The notes under the pieces are model-generated. The model saw only the letters and a program-made list of their open reading frames with translations, did not search any database and was not told the origin of the DNA. The position numbers and the translations under genes are program-made. 5,077 bases of DNA from Spirochaetaceae bacterium (lineage in GTDB: Bacteria; Spirochaetota; Spirochaetia; Treponematales; Breznakiellaceae), in assembly GCA_031279895.1 (NCBI GenBank), contig JAITHR010000050.1, forward strand, positions 1 through 5,077, read 5' to 3'. Shown here piece after piece: positions 4,166 to 5,077 of this stretch (the stretch's first letter is position 1; every line of letters starts with the position of its first letter).

Positions 4166-5077
4166 GAATGAAATTGCGGTACTGTACGGGGACGAGCCCG
4201 AGGGGATGGCGCGTCGTATTGCGGAAGAAACGCGCCTTGCGGACCTTATCGGAGCGCGGGAGAAGCGGGTGGGGATAAAGCCCAATCTGGTGGTGGCCCG
4301 TCCCGCCTGCGAGGGCGCCACCACCCATCCCGAAATCATTCGGGGGCTTGTTTTGTACCTTACTGCCCAAGGATTCGCGAACCTGTCGATTATGGAAGGC
4401 TCGTGGGTCGGGGACAATACGGACAGCGCCTTCAAGCGGTGCGGCTACAGGGATATTGCCGCCGAAACCGGCGTGGAGCTTGTGAACCTGCAAGCCGACG
4501 GGTCCCGCACCTATGACTGCCAAGGCATGAACATCGCAATCTGCGACCGGGCCTTGGAGGTGGACTTTATGATTAACGTGCCGGTGCTGAAGGGGCATTG
4601 CCAAACCCTGCTGACCTGCGCGCTTAAGAACGCCAAGGGGCTTATTCCCAACACCGAAAAGCGGCGTTTTCATACCTTGGGACTGCACAAGCCCATCGCG
4701 CACCTTAACACCGCGGTCAGAAACGACTTCGTGCTGGTCGACAACATCTGCGGGGATTTGGACTTTGAGGAGGGGGGCAATCCGGTTCCCGCGGGCCGGC
4801 TCTTTGCGGCGCGGGATCCGGTGCTGTGCGACGCCTGGGCCTGCACCCTGCTTGGGTACGAGGCCGCGGCGGTTCCCTATATCGGGCTTTCGGCGCGGCT
4901 TGGGGTCGGGTGCGGGGACGTGCGGGACGCCTGCATACGGGAACTGAACCGCTGTTCCGAAAGCGCGGCCTTTCCCCTGCCCCAGGGCAAAGCGCGGCGC
5001 CTCGGACGCGCCGTGCGGGAGGATAAGGCGTGTAGCGCCTGTTACGCGGCCCTGATTTTCGCCCTCTCCCGCCTGGG
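4158..5077 (+). CDS. DUF362 domain protein, 3' end beyond window
   Basis: Member of the uncharacterised DUF362 (COG2006) family; no reaction or partner is established that I can assign. Seen in 306 codons: an N-terminal segment with VGIKPNLVVARPA (KPN at 41-43) and ATTHPEII (THPE 56-59), a central core DFMINVPVLKGH (about 136-147) followed by LLTCALKNAKGLIP (151-164), then VLVDNICGDLDFEEGGNPVPAGRLFAARDPVLCDAWA, all recognisable DUF362 wording. Near the edge, DKACSACYAAL carries a CxxC pair (C292, C295), which could bind metal or an Fe-S cluster; this is inferred. There is no signal peptide or membrane segment, so it is probably cytosolic. Start: the ATG at 4158 is the last of three octamer ATGs; in-frame ATG at 4206 would shorten it by 16 residues. 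An in-frame stop at 4110 limits upstream extension. It is separated from carB by 270 bp of repeats and a likely terminator. Confidence 0.88.
   Translation, partial: MEKNEIAVLYGDEPEGMARRIAEETRLADLIGAREKRVGIKPNLVVARPACEGATTHPEIIRGLVLYLTAQGFANLSIMEGSWVGDNTDSAFKRCGYRDIAAETGVELVNLQADGSRTYDCQGMNIAICDRALEVDFMINVPVLKGHCQTLLTCALKNAKGLIPNTEKRRFHTLGLHKPIAHLNTAVRNDFVLVDNICGDLDFEEGGNPVPAGRLFAARDPVLCDAWACTLLGYEAAAVPYIGLSARLGVGCGDVRDACIRELNRCSESAAFPLPQGKARRLGRAVREDKACSACYAALIFALSRL

Noticed and set aside
4140..4703. Minus-strand frames (3989-4435 and 4140-4703) opposite the DUF362 gene
   Set aside because: They are antisense to a frame with clear DUF362 motifs, and their translations are composition-driven with no recognisable family.

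Overview
This is a GC-rich bacterial window with two protein genes, both on the + strand. They are a complete carB (carbamoyl-phosphate synthase large subunit, 534-3887) and the first 306 codons of a DUF362-family protein (4158 to the right edge). Both intergenic spaces are filled almost entirely by short repeats. CarB resembles the form remembered from Bacteroidetes and the eukaryotic CAD enzyme more than the E. coli form. From memory of similar repeats and gene style, I infer a spirochaete such as a termite-gut Treponema relative. This assignment is tentative, because the window has no rRNA or other marker.

Layout. 1-52: 21-bp tandem repeats. 53-160: mostly unique DNA with an AT-rich island (about 91-127) holding a -10-like hexamer and a 13-bp palindrome. 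161-206: a degenerate repeat fragment. 207-416: two and a half copies of an 84-bp tandem repeat. 417-496: three CAGCC-GGA-GGCTG hairpins. 497-533: short carB leader. 534-3887: carB. 3753-3984: a repeat block that makes up the last 44 codons of carB and continues past its stop codon. 3976-4128: two near-identical 35-bp modules carrying different hairpins, with a probable terminator between them. 4142-4165: three copies of ATGGAAAA, the last supplying the start codon of the DUF362 gene.

CarB makes carbamoyl phosphate for pyrimidines and arginine. Its glutaminase partner CarA is not in the window, although carA often lies directly upstream of carB. The DUF362 protein has no established link to this pathway and the two genes are probably just neighbours. 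The terminator-like hairpin between them suggests separate transcription units.

The most interesting material is the repeat system. One hairpin architecture (5-bp stem, GGA loop, GAAAC-type 5' flank) occurs with two different stems that differ by compensatory changes. It lies in both orientations on both sides of carB, and repeat DNA of the same system has replaced the end of the carB reading frame. I found no evidence of a CRISPR array, a tRNA or rRNA gene, or a transposase gene in the window.
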